Positions 37,754 through 51,000 of a stretch of 64,000 bases of DNA are shown here, one piece after another (position 1 is the stretch's first letter; each line of letters opens with the position of its first letter). Made by a program: the position numbers and the translations under genes. Below the pieces are notes generated by a model. That model was not told where the DNA came from. It saw only the letters and a program-made list of their open reading frames with translations, and did no database searches. The stretch comes from Gymnogyps californianus (taxonomy: Eukaryota; Chordata; Aves; Accipitriformes; Cathartidae), in assembly GCF_018139145.2 (NCBI RefSeq), contig NC_059481.1, positions 5,506,368-5,570,367 of the forward strand, written 5' to 3'.

Positions 37754-37774
37754 AAAAAAAAAAAGGGGGGGGGG
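37754..37774. repeat. A11-G10 double homopolymer
   Basis: Eleven A followed directly by ten G. Purine-only tract, prone to length variation. Confidence 0.9.
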
Positions 37775-40700
37775 AAGTTGTGATCTAACAGTGGGGTGCT
37801 GTGAGGAGGCTTTATGAAGCAAATGCATTTTGTAACCTAAATGGTGAGATAAGTTCCAAGCTTCCCTTGAAAAGGTTTATATTGTTTTCCTTGGTGCCTT
37901 AAATCAAGGGGAAGAGCTTGGGATTGGTAGTTTCTACTAAGATACCTTTTGTTGTTGTTGTCTTTTGAAATTAACTTCCTAGGCAGCTGTGCAGTTCCTT
38001 CTTCAAAACCTTGTCCATGACTAAAGGGCTACGTATACTTTCTGGTAGATGGTCCTGGGACAGATTTTGAGGTGTTCTGAAGAGCACTAATGTCATATTA
38101 GAGGCTACTACCAGCTATTTTTGGCTTGTAAGAGAAATTGCTTTAAAAAGTAGTCAAGTGATGGCTTTGCAGAGGTACACATGAAATTCAGGATTCATGT
38201 TACTCTCTCTTGAATTCCTGGCTTGTGTATCAGTCTCTCCTCCCTTACAGGTAGAATATATTTTGGTTATGGCACTATTTTATTTCTACTGACTTACTCT
38301 AATCTTATTGTCATAATGTTCCAAGACACTTTAAATGATAACTACTTTTCTACCTGTGTGGTATTTGTCACGTAAACAGTTGAAAGCTATAATGAAATTA
38401 TTGCAGACACAACCCATGCTTAAGATAAAAAGAGTATCTTACTGTGTTTGAGCAATAGCTTAAGACATCACAAGTTATTGTAATATGTATTTGGGAGGGG
38501 ACAGAGTAATAGTATGATGTCAGAGTGAGCATTGCACTTTTTCTGGAGTCTGTTCCTATTTCTGTAGCTTTCTCATTCATTTCTCTTATTTCCCTACATG
38601 GAAATAAGAAACAAGATTGTGTACTGCTATATCAGTAATGTTGCCCCTTGGGGCCTCTTCAGGCCATGATCATGGTTGAGAAGTCATGGAAGTGCTTATG
38701 GACTACGCTGTATGGAGGTTTAGCCTGAGATGCATTGAGTTTCAAATCACTAGGACAGAAAAAGGCAGGAGATGCAAGAGAGTTGACCTGTTATTTCCCT
38801 GTCCGTGGAGTGAGTTAGCACCACTAGGCCATTGAAGTGCCATAGAAGGTACTGCAAGGTTTGACTTTTTAGGCATTTACTTCTTACAGAAGGAAGGGGT
38901 AGGCAGAAGTCTGGCATTTTTCCCTCTGTCAGTGTCAGAGAAGGAGGCAGCAGCTATGCCTGAAAGGTTTTCCTTCTAATTCTTCAGCTTCTGCTCTAGG
39001 TGTCCTTTCATAAGATTAGCTCTATGCAACCACGTGTCCCTGGGATACCTGTGTGTTTTGTTGGCCCAGGAAATGAAAAATTCACACTCTGTCACTGATA
39101 CTGCAGTCTAAATTACGGGTGTGGATGTAGCTATGCCAGCAGAAGGGAGCATTTATCAGTTTATCGTGTGCTGGAGGGAAGAGAGTAGCAATGCTAGCAT
39201 AACTTTTTTCCTTAAAAATTGTCCTCTGTCAAGCTATAGCTTGTCATGCTGGAGATAGTGAGGGCTGGGGAGGAGGGCAATGTTTTTTGTCACAGCTGTG
39301 TTAGCAGAGGCTCTGCTGTATAGGCAGTGCTTAACAATCTTCAGGAGATTGTAGGGATCTCCCTGTGGTTAGCTCTTATCAAGTAGCAATTACACCACTA
39401 CTGGTCAGTGGAGTTACATGGTTTAATTTATATGAAAGACTTCAGATCCCCCTGCAAACTGTACACTACAGTTCTGTGGTGTCCTACAAAAAGATTTTGC
39501 AGTATATTATGTATTAAAACTTTGCAAGAAATAGGTAAATGGCGGGGAATGGGGGGAAGCAGTATTCCTTCTTTTGGTATAAATTCTTACCTGTTGTGAG
39601 CATTTTTTCGGCATATCTTGACCAGACCAGCACAGAGAAATTTGTTCTTAGTATATCTCATGAAGTGTCTGATTATTGCAACCACATTTAAGTATAAATG
39701 TAAGCAGTTGAAGTTTTTGTGTAATGCTAACATTTCTATGTGATATTTCTCCAGAAAAGTAAATATTTCTAGATTATTGTTTTCCAATGTAATGTTTTCT
39801 CTGTAAACACATTGCTTTTGATTTGCATTTCTTTTTCATGTTTTTCCAATGTGTTTTATTCTAAGCAGAGGTGCCTGTAACTGCTGGACATTACTGAGGA
39901 AAAAAAGCTATAGACATAAACCAAGAACATACAGGGAATAATTCAGCTATCTTAAAATTAAGGCATTTGAAATTTTTAATACCTTTAAATAAGGTAATTT
40001 ACATTTAAAACATACTTCAGATTTAAATCATATCATGAAGTTGTTCTGCATGACTTCCACCAGCCTTTATTAAGGACTAAGCAGTCTGCTTGCCTCCTTT
40101 TAGAGGTTACACTTTTATTTGTAATTTGTCTTCAAATCTGCAGTTAATAGTAATATGGCAATCATTCAGTTTTGCAGAACCAGGTAGGCTTCTAGCACTG
40201 TGGAGAGGTTTCTAATACAATGTAAAAACACATTATTCAAGGCACTGCCATAATAAATAGCCTCTTCACATTTTCCTTAAGGACAATTTGGAAGAAAAAT
40301 ATATTCCTTTCAGTGGCACAGATGTAGTTATAAATTTGTTTTTTATCGCGGGTGAAATTTGCTCATGAATATTCCAAATGGGAAGGTGTCAGTTCCTTCA
40401 AATTTGTTTAAAACTTCACATGGTGAAATAGGAAGGATGTAGTGCAGATGTGATGTGCTTTCTTGAATATCACATTTGTTCGTCTGGATACAGGTGTCCA
40501 CAGAGTTACTGTGGTCAAGAGTGGGACAGGGTTCTGAAACATTCATACTGTATATTTTTTACACTGCAAGAAGTTAATTCAGTTTGTCTCAGGTAAGAGT
40601 TCTTAGTGTGTCCATTGAGTTATCAAGGGGGAAAAGTCTTGCAGGAGAGCGTGAAAGCCACAAACACAAACTCTTTGAATTCCTTGATAGTAGTGCTTCG

Positions 40701-41133
40701 TGTGGTTTAGTCTACCTGATCAAATCTGTACTTAGAAATTGAAAGGGATGATTGGGCTTTAAAACTCCCTTTCTCTAGAACTACCTTCTCCTTTGGACAC
40801 AGGGAAAAACACCTATTTCTCTTCCATACCCCCCTTGCCAAGTTCAGCCGTAGTATGTGTGAGATGACCACAGTCACTGTGTGACTGTTCCTGACATGTC
40901 ATAGCCAGGAGCAGGTATTAGCAAGAATGAGAATCTCATGGCTCAGCAGCGCTAGGGGACGAAAGGGTGTTGGGAGGGCTCTGGTTTGATGGCCACATGA
41001 AATGCTACTGCAGGTTCTGAGCTTAAAATGCAAGTGTTCGCTCAACGTAAGTTGATGATATCAACCATCAAAGCCTGTTTAATGTGAACTGGAGTTTCAG
41101 ATCCGGGATGTGAAAAGAATTGAAATACAGTAT

Positions 41134-41143
41134 GTTATGTAAC
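41134..41143 (+). promoter_or_regulatory. D-box-type site (GTTATGTAAC)
   Basis: Full RTTAYGTAAY match, deep in intron 1. It is isolated, so chance is a fair explanation. Confidence 0.25.
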
Positions 41144-44100
41144 TTTAGGTTGCTCGTATGCGGTTGTATTACAGAGAAGGATTAAGGGCAAACTTTATCC
41201 AAAGGCACTTTCAGGAACTGGAGATATCCAAAATATTGTTAGTCATCCTTTCAGCTTTTTATTAACAGTATCTTGCTGAAGCAGGCAATTGTTAAAATTG
41301 GTAAGGAAAGCTAGTTGGTAGTTGAAGTCTGAAGTTGTATTAAAGTGAACTTTGCTGGAAAGGGGAGATAGGTCACTGCCATTGGTTTTAGCCAGAGAAA
41401 CAAGCCTAATACCTGCTTTTTGGTTCATATGTTCAGGGAGCACTGGAGAAACCTGTGTTTGACAGACTTCAGAGTAAAAAGGAGTCTGACTACAACCAGT
41501 TAAAGTATTCTGACAAAAGAAGTGACTAGTGAAATTCAGAAACATGTGAGCACAGGGAAGAGAGAACCAAAGAAGAAATGATTGGCCCCTTACGGATCTT
41601 CTCTTGTATTGGGAAAATCTGGCAAATATGTTATCAGTACATTTGGAATGGTGTATTTTGGATGCAACATCATCTGTACACATTTGGTGAGAAGGGAGAA
41701 AGTATCCTCTAACAAAAGAAGAGGGGCAGATTTGCTTGCAGCAATTGATGCAAATGGATTCTCTGTCAGAGACCTAATGCTGAGATTCTTCTGGGAGAAC
41801 CAAGCTAGAAGTCTTCCCTCAGAGTATAAGAGAACTGGTAAAAATATTAAAACAAAACCAAACCGTACCGGTTTCTGCTGCCTCCTTCCTGGTCCTGAAC
41901 TTAGCTTAGATAAACAAATTCGGAATAGCGATAATGCCAGCTGTCTGCCTTGAGAGGACAGGAGGTTTGTGTACCCTTCAGAAGCTGGAGAAGAGATGGA
42001 ATCCCAACCATCAGCAGGCGATGGACTTTTCTCATATCAAAACCCAAAGCAGCAATTAACATAACTGAATATTGCACTGTGCATGGTACACCACATTTCA
42101 AACACGGATCAAATTCAGCAGTAGGTTTGAATTAGAGCTTTTCTTCCAGAAACCAGCGCAAATAACAACAAAAAAATTTAATTCTAGTATGAAGACCTCA
42201 CATTGAGGCGTCACTCAAATCCTGTTAATAATGTAGTGACTCTCCATTAATTTTCCATCACTGTTATGTCAATTGATTTTCAGCTACTTGATTCATCATG
42301 ATTTTGTCAGTTATATTGAAGACCCTTTTTATACTCGGCTATTAAAAAATGGTTTAGGTTTCTGTTGACTCTCTAATTTTTGCATCTTTCCTGAGATCAC
42401 TAATGTCCTGCATTAAAATTCCCATTTTAGGAGTAGAAATATCTCTTGAAATTCTGTTTCTTTACCTCCTCAATATATACATGTTGTCCTTTTGAAGTAG
42501 ATTGTACTGCTTCCCAAGAGACTAGGGAAGCTTCTGCTCTTCTTTCTGTTTGAATCTTGCTAATGCAAGTGTTACCGGGATATTATGTGTTAAATCTGCA
42601 GTGAAACAACATTGATTTCTTTCATTCTTTTCTGTATGGTAGAAGGAAGCAGAAGAGGTTTTACTCTTAGCATTTATCACACCCAAGTGGGCATGGGAGT
42701 CACTTTTCTAACACAAGAATTGTTTCTAAAAATACTCTTATATTTATTCAAACTAGCAGCTTGTTTAAGCTTTCATTTCCAAGCTAAGCAGGTTTCTAAA
42801 GAGCTCTCTTTCCAACATGAAGATGGTGGGAGCTGCTGGATGTTAAAATTTAAGTGAAATATTTATATTCCTAGAGGAAAGGTGCATCTTCAGAAAAAAA
42901 ATGAACATCTGCTTAATTGATAGTGACACGTGCTGTATTTGCTTTCAGTGAACAGTTGGGAAAATTCATCTCCTCTTATGGGTCTGTGTGATTTTTGAAA
43001 CTCTGACCCCTTTTGAACATAAGCTTTTTTATAAATGGGATCAGTAACATTTTCTAAATTTGAGATTGAGTGCCAGTTAGGAAGATGGAGGTGCCAAGCT
43101 AGAATTATGGTGTAATTAACCACCCAGTAAAACATCCTGAATGTGAAGGTTTCATTCAAACCATTTAACAAGAAGCTTTATCAAGCAATTCTAAAACAGC
43201 AAAGGAAGGTTTTAGATAACAGCAAATGCAGGGGATGTGGTGTCCCATTAGCAGAGATCATCTCCCAGGCTGATTTTTTTTTTTTTAATTGACAAAATTA
43301 TAACAAATGATGAACTGCTGGAATCAACATGTTGTAATGACCAATTAATGGAAACAAGATGATTTTGTTTCAGAAAATTGATGTGGTGAACAACCAGAGC
43401 AGATGCAGGTATGCTCATAAATTGCTAAATTGAAGCACTGAAGTGCTGCTTCTGAAAGATAAACAGCTGGGAAAGAGTTTGACGAAGTGTTGATTTTTGT
43501 CTTAGTAAGATAAGTACTGACAATCAAACTAATAAAAATGATGTTCCAGTAGATTATTATTTTACTGACGTGTATGCTTTGTGTGTTGAAAGTGTAATGG
43601 AATTGAGGTCTCCCTCCACTGAGAATTAATAAGCTGTGTTTCATTTGTGCCTTGTTGGAATAACTTTGTTTTACTATTTTGCTTTTTCTCCTATCTGCTG
43701 CTTGTGCTCCAGCCTTCTCAGTCTCTCGCCCGTAGGTATTTCTCACTTATTTATTCCTTATATATCTTATTCCTCATTTATAGCCAAGTGTTTTTCATGG
43801 TGAGTAAACTTTGTGATAGCTTAATGAAATTTAGCTTTGCTCATCGCTGTCCTAACAACCTTCCTTCTGGCTAGACAAAATTAAGCTCCGGTCTCTTTGA
43901 AGACATTTTTGCGTACAGATTTGACAAGTAACTTTAGCCGATTGCTGAAAACAAGCTAAGATTATGGGCTGGCAGTAGTCACTACCAGTTCTGAATATTA
44001 AAGAGGCAGTATCTAATATTCGCTGCGAAAAGAGCCCCCGTTACAACTAGTACTTTGGTAAAGGGAGCTGCTAGCCCAGCCATGCTTTAAGAGGTACCAT

Positions 44101-44732
44101 GACCAGAGGTTTTGGGTTTTGGTGGGGTTTTTTTTTTTTGGCATGAGGCTGATTACCAGTGCTTTTGTTTTGTTTTTCTTCTCTTTGTAAGACTCTGCCT
44201 GAGGGAAAAGAATGTTTTTTGTGACATACTCTGAAGCTTAATTGCTTAGGTTAGCTGAGAGCAGACTACGGACCCCTCAGGTGTAGTCTACATGTATGCC
44301 CTCGGCTCGCTGGAAGTGGCAATAAACATATGCAGAAGTTTAAATGGCTCTCAGAATGTTTCCTACATAACTCTTTACTTTTAAATCAATTTATTTAGAG
44401 TTTGTAAAAAGCAAAAGTAGTGCCAGGTTTTTTGTTTGCTTTCAACTTGGTGATGCTGGATATGTGATCAGTATTGTGTGGTATGAAATAGTCACGCAAT
44501 GCAAATAAGTCTTACTAAACAAGCAGAATCAAATATGTGGGCTCCTGAAGGCAAAAAGAACAATATTCCTAAAATCAGTTGCTGAAAGAACAGCATTGCT
44601 GCTATTGTCATTGGTATACTACACAATCAAAACTGTGGCATTGTAATGTACATAAAAGGAATTTTTGGAGGGGGAATACTTTGGCCATTACTTATTCACT
44701 TGTTTTAAATGACACAGTAATAGCTGTAACTT

Positions 44733-44756
44733 AAAAAAAAAAAAAAAAAAAAAAAA
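44733..44756. repeat. A24 homopolymer
   Basis: Uninterrupted run of 24 A. No upstream sequence resembling a processed gene copy and no flanking target duplication were noticed, so it is listed as a simple repeat rather than a retrocopy tail. Confidence 0.9.
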
Positions 44757-46730
44757 TTGAATGTAGGCTCTATTTCTTCCCCAGACAGGCTAATGTACGG
44801 AATCCTGAGGAACTTGTACCTTCTATGGCAGATAAGGCTGCCAGTTTCTAACCTGAAGTATAAAGAACTACTTTCTCCAAGAGTGAATAGTGCTTTTCAA
44901 TTTAGATTTGACAAGTGAGAGAGGGTGTATTCTGATGCCTACATCAGATTTTACCTCGATCCTTATGTGGAGGTTATGTGTGTGCCGATGACACTAAAGA
45001 GTTCTGGCAGAAATGTGGAAAAATCCCAGTGGTATCCTGAGTAGATCTTGTCTCTGGAAGCATAAATCCTGAAGAGCAAGTGGAAGCTGCTGTTTGGGCT
45101 GAGGAAGGGAGTATGAAAATGTTGTTTGTGTGATAGCTGATTAATGGGCAAATTAAGAAAATGCATAATACAGACTGGGAAAGAGCAGAAGATGGGAGAA
45201 ATCTGTTCTAAGAGGCTTCTGATGCCTGGAAACCAGATGAGTGAGTAATGTACTCTACAGGTTTTGGGATTGCTTCAAGTATTTGATGTTGATAATAGTT
45301 ACTTTAAGCCATGGTGGAATAATATGCATGCTGACTCTCAGCTGCATTATTTTGTGTTGTAAGTCCAACAACATAAAGTGCTGTGGTGGAAGATGTTTAC
45401 CTAGTTTGCCCACAAAGTCTAACTTTACAGCTGTTCTGATCCTCATTATTCTGTAGTGGCCATGAAGCTCCAGCCATTTTCCTTGCAAACAGGCGAGTAA
45501 GGTCTGCATTATCTGGTTTCCCTTTCTTAGTTGTCTGAAAAGCATTAGAAGGGAAGGGGCAAGTCTCCAAGGTTGATAAGAAGAGTTACTGTGTTTCACT
45601 TTCCACAGTGATAGCTACCATAGGGTGTTCTAATACTAATTGTCTTTAGGTATGCAATATTGATACCTCTTACTCATCCAAATTACAGAACATGGAGTAG
45701 TCATCTCATGTAGGATTCATCTAACAATACATAGATGTTTGCACAGTAGATATGTATATCTAAATTAGTTCTTCAAAATGCCCCTTATTGTCTAACATAA
45801 AGAAGTGGGTGTTTTTAGGGGATAATATAAGAGGGTAACTCTTCTGAGGACTGATGTCCAAATTAAGTCAGGCAATCACTCTGAGTGTACCTGTTTCTCT
45901 CCTTTAAACCGTAAAAATTCTGTATAGCAAGCCCAGTGTGTTAGAGTACAGCAAACTCACATATTGACACCATGGGTGCTTAAAGCTAGGAGTCAAAGGA
46001 ATCCATCTCACCAGCGTGGTTCACAGGTAAGAATTAGAGGTGGGTAAATTTATTTAGAGTGTACTTCCCCACTTACAGCTTCTGGGGCAAAGATAAATTG
46101 AGACCAAATGATCTCTCTCTGCTTTTTCCTTCTAGCCAAGATTTAAAAAAATAATTGTTGTGAGGTTGAGTATTGGATCTTTGTGTATTTAAATGGCATA
46201 ATTTTCAAATTGCTGAGCATGGCTGTCAACCCAGCGAAGCTGAATATGATTTTACTGAGAGATGCAGCCCTGTGTACTTGTTAATGCAGGAAGAGTCCGT
46301 CGTTTCTCATGACTGTTACATTCTTTACAGGCTTAATGCAGCAGTCAGAAAAGTCATACTCATAATTCATTATGAGCAAAAAAAAAGGTCAAAACTGTAT
46401 GTTGAGAATAGGTGGCCCACTGCAGTTAGTCTGTTTCAGATCTAATGCAATTATTGTTATAAACTGAGACCTTTTCAAATTCCTTTTATTCAAGCATTAT
46501 ATAATATTCTTCATCTTCAAGTAACTTACGTCTGCCACCGATTGGGAAATATTTCAGATTGAATGAAGTGGAAATATACTTCCAGCTCTGTATATGCAAT
46601 ATCATTTAAATTTTTATGACTAACTCTAGAGCCTAAATATGCTTTCATATGCACTTATGAAGCTGCTGTCAGAATCTACACATTGCATAACTGGGGGTAA
46701 AATTTGGCCCTTTATACCACTATATTGTTT

Positions 46731-46788
46731 AAAAACAAAACAAAACACAAACAAACCAAAACAAAAAACAAACCAAACACAAACAAAG
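46731..46788. repeat. A/C-only low-complexity tract
   Basis: Consists almost entirely of AAAAC, AAAC and AAACC words, for example CAAACAAACCAAAAC. Degenerate microsatellite. Confidence 0.9.
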
Positions 46789-47987
46789 AGGCCTCAAACC
46801 CAAAACCAGGAATCCTCAGGAAACTGTCATAATACATACTACTTTTTAATAGCTGAAAATCTTTATGTAATTACAGTAATTTGATATTTCACTTTTTATT
46901 TACAGGGGTCCCCCCAGACATCCTTGTTTTAGCTGCCTCTTTATGACTTTCCAAAGAATCAGTGATTTTACTCCAGAAACATTCATGGATCAATAGACTT
47001 TGAAGATTAGCAGGTCATGGCCAGGTACAAAATGCATGTTGTAAAACCCAGGCTCTTCTATTTGTTTGAATCCTTCCTCAAAAAAATAAGAGAAGGGGTA
47101 GCTTTGAACAACAGACCTCTTTGAATGGATTAATTCCTTGTGTATTTCAAAGGGTTGAGAATATACCAAAGAAACTACAAATGTGGAATTAATTTTCAGT
47201 GACTTAGGAATTCAGCTAGCTGACAAATAGTTTTCTTAGATAAGCCAGGATGCTGAGGATGAAAGTAAGACAGTGAAAAAGCCTGAAGAGGAGCGCTGTA
47301 CATTGAGTTAAGTTTTTGTTTTTCCTGCCTTCCCACCTTCTATTGTAAATGGAGTTGCACAGAAGTAGCTGCCTTATTACTTTGCCTTTTCAGTTACATT
47401 TTCCTGATTTCAGGGCTTTGTTTTCTGTGCAAGACTGGACACTAACTACTCTAACCTCAAATGAAGATAAATAGGGCTAATTTGTGTCTGCTAAGAGTGC
47501 TAAATTAATCTTTAACTCTCCAGCACTCAGCTACAGCCCCTGAAATGGTCTGTCTAGACTTTTCAGAGAAGCTTAACTAGATTCAAGTAGCTTTTGAAGG
47601 TCTCTAATAATTGTATTCCAGTGCTATGTTGCTTTACCTGCTTGAACATGAAAACGGTGAGGTTTAAAAAGGGTGGAAGGTTTGAAGTGGCAGATTGGTT
47701 AACAGTATGAACACAGATAGAATTCCAAGTTGTGTTTGTTTCTTGTCAATAAACTAATCATAGGATGTTTTCATTCCTTTTCCTTTCTTACTCTCTTACC
47801 CTCAAGGTTGTCATCTTCATATTCCCTTTCATTCTTGCTCTTTCATGGAGATTTCAATTTTAGATATGTTTCCCCTCCCACCACTATTTTTTAATCCATC
47901 AGTTTTGGTCATGTTTGACAGAAGGACAGATGTTTCAAAGATAATGACATATCTGCAAGTTTTGTGAGAACAGCATACAGAAGAGGC

Positions 47988-48005
47988 TTAATTGCATGCA
48001 ATTAA
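47988..48005. promoter_or_regulatory. 18-bp perfect palindrome, TTAATTGCATGCAATTAA
   Basis: Self-complementary over all 18 bases. Each half carries a TTAATT homeodomain core next to a TGCA/TGCAAT POU-like element, so it could bind a homeodomain or POU dimer. It sits in a region rich in homeodomain-type TAAT and ATTA words (47960-48350). Confidence 0.35.
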
Positions 48006-51000
48006 AGGAAAGTACTCATTATTAGACACTAGAGAATCCATATAGAGGAGTGAATTTAAAAATGATTCCTCTGCAGAAAAAAAAATGCCAGTGGAGTGTG
48101 TAATTGATAATGAGCATCAGACTCCTGTGAAATCTTATTTTAATAGTGCCAGGCTCCTTGCTATGTATGCATCAGGCTGTACTTATGATGGAGGCTCAGT
48201 AACATTATTTACATTAGTGGTAAATCTGGTTCTTCATCTGCTGGCTTACTAATGTAAAGTAGTTAATTCTTTTACTACTGTAGCTAGAAAGGCTGTGGAC
48301 CTGCAACAGCCACGAGTCCTGTATATGCACACCAATTAGTAAATTACCTGACCAGGCCTGACCCACAGTACTGTTGGGAACTGAAAGAAAATCTTCCCCA
48401 GGGCAATATTATCTGCTTTCTCCTCTTCTGGGATATTGCTGCTTTTTATTTTTATGCTGTGATATAACATGGAAACCTGTATTTGGATCAGCATATCTAT
48501 AGAAATTGATATTTTGGGGGCTTGCTGTATGGATTTAATCTGTTGTGAAAATGTTTTTGTTCTACTGCATTGTTATCAAAGCCATTTTGTGGGCTTTCCC
48601 TCATGCCTATCTTTAGGGAAAAGAGATTTATCTCTGTAGTTGCAAGGTGCACATTGAATTTTTAGGGCCATTGACAGTTTAATTCAGGAATGATCTAATT
48701 AGGGATCCAGAGAACTGGATTCAACGTATCCTTAAGTATTGGCTGTCCTGAGAGATGCTCTGGCAGATGGTTAGTTCAAAGTGAGTTTACCTTGGGCTCA
48801 GTTTCTTTAGACTGACAGCTTTTTTTACTCAATTAAATGAGACAACTGTCAAAAGAACAGACTCCGAGTTGATGCAAATAACTCTGCAGCACAGATAAAG
48901 CTTAAATGTGTTCCTTGAGTCAGCTGAAACTGTCAGGTGCTTTGAGTAACTAGCTCAGCCAGCCAGAAAGGCACACTGGCAAGTAGAAGAAAAGGTTGGG
49001 AGGTGCCTAAAAATAAAATAACTCCCAGGTTTTTGTTATCTTTCTTCATTGATTTTACTTTGTCACATACTAGTATGGCATGTTGGGAACCGTTCTTTGC
49101 TTTCACTCTTGTATTCATTTAAGTAAGGAATTCTTGTTATGTTTGAATTATCCTCGGAAGTTTATTTGTTGTTTATGTGCCCAAAGTCCTTAGGCTATGA
49201 AAGCATGAAAATAATGAGCTATTATGATGGGGCTGTCAGGCAGTCCCCAAACTAACTGTCCTTTGCTCTGAGACTTCAGCTGTTTGCAAATAAATTAATA
49301 TGTTTTTTTCCTGGCAATTTAAAAATTCATATGTGATGCTTATAGCTAAAATCTAGAGTGTGCTCTTCACCCTCTCTTGGCCCCCAAGAACAACTAAAGT
49401 AGGTCTTCCTGGTGCTGATCTCGCTGAGCGGGCAAGACCTTGCCTTTCTATTCTCTCTATTCAGTCCCTGCAGCTTCAGTTTCCTCATGAATTACTACGT
49501 TTCATGAACTTTGTGGGGTAATGAGGAGGTCCTGCTGATGTTACACTGCCATTTGGATGGCGTCTTCTCTGTACCAGGCTTTGTCCAAGGCAAATGAAAC
49601 CGGTGAAAGTAGACAGAATATTCTCATGGGTGAAGCAGAAGCCGCTTGTCTGCTGCTAACCTGAAAATGAGTTGCAGGCATCTTAAAAACCTGGATGTAA
49701 CGGTGGAGCAAGAACAGCAGACACTGAAGGAAAAAAGCCAAAACCTGGGGTGCCTGTGGAGAAGGCTGTGATATGTGGGTACCTGCTCGTGCACTTTGAA
49801 ATGCAGAGTGCTTGAATGAAAACTTGTTAAGACTTTAATACATTTTTAATTGAGAAAAGGGGGAAGAAAAAAGAATTTTACCTTCCCCTTACACTAGAAA
49901 TTTCCCTATTCAAGAAGAGGAGTGGGACAGGGCAGGGGAAGAGCAGTGTTCATCTCATGAAAAAGCAGATTAACTGCTCTTATCAAACCACACAGCTTAT
50001 AATACTTTTTGTATGCCTTCAAACATGGACTCGTGGAAGACTCATAACTTTCCATAGTCTAAGATGATTAGAAATGTTAACAAACCGTTGTGATTTTAAA
50101 TTCTTACGAAGTGAGCAAAAAGTCCCTTGTGAGAACCAGGTTTGACTCTCAGTATCTAATAAAAAGACAGGGGCCTCTGTTAGTATGTTACTATAATCAT
50201 GTCCCAAGAAGCATTTTATCAATACGTTAGTAGACTTTGACTGGCAATTTCCATTGGCTAATTGAGTGCTTTAATTTTCATTCCTCAAATGTATCGGAAA
50301 CATGAAGTTTTCAAGTCCTACCTATGAAACTTCTGTGTTATTACTTAGGTGTGAACCTGGGAATCAGAAAGCCGATGTTCTACTTTGGGCACATCCTTCT
50401 TGCCAGCTTCATTGCGAGCTTCCGGAGCAACTGCTTCCAATCGTCCCTCCTATAATAATATATTACCCTGTTTATCCTACTATTGTCAGCGTGTAAGTCA
50501 TAGAGGAGTGTACAATACCAAGCTCACATAACATAGTATAACCAGTTAAACACTAAGGAGGTATATATTTAAAATTTCTTCCTCCCTCATTAGGATGGGC
50601 ATTTTCAGGACTTCTGTTATGTGCTTGGCATTTCAGCTTGATTCTGAAAGCAACATTGTGGTCTCAAGTAAAAAAGCCCAGTCCCATGAGTTGTGTAAGG
50701 GTTTTGCATTTAAAAAGCGTATATATGTCCCTTGATACGTTTTCATGACCTTACTTGAAAGTCTTTTTAAACTAGGAGCACTAAGCTCTAATTTCAGTCT
50801 CAATGAAAATGCTGACTATAATGGAAGTTAAAGAGAAATGATGAGAACATCAAAGGCCTTGTTATGTCTATTAGGAAACAAGATACAGAACTGTCTACAA
50901 GCCTAGAGGGAAAAAGGAATGATGAAGCCAGGAGTAATTGGAAAGATGGGTGTGGCTTGTGGGTGTAATCAGCAGGCATTGAATGTATGAGGAGTGTCTG

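Larger units (their letters stand above)
28699..41242. other. RORA: Intron 1 stretch without genes
   Basis: AT-rich DNA. Visible items are a D-box-type site at 29778-29787, a T17 run at 31324-31340, an A11G10 tract at 37754-37774 and a CACGTG at 39031-39036. A purine-rich strand at about 37200-37440 leaves a 127-codon chance frame open on the minus strand. No RNA gene or recognisable transposon is seen. Confidence 0.5.

Noticed and set aside
44733..44756. A24 run as a possible retrocopy tail
   Set aside because: No gene-like sequence upstream and no target duplication seen; a simple repeat is the simpler reading.
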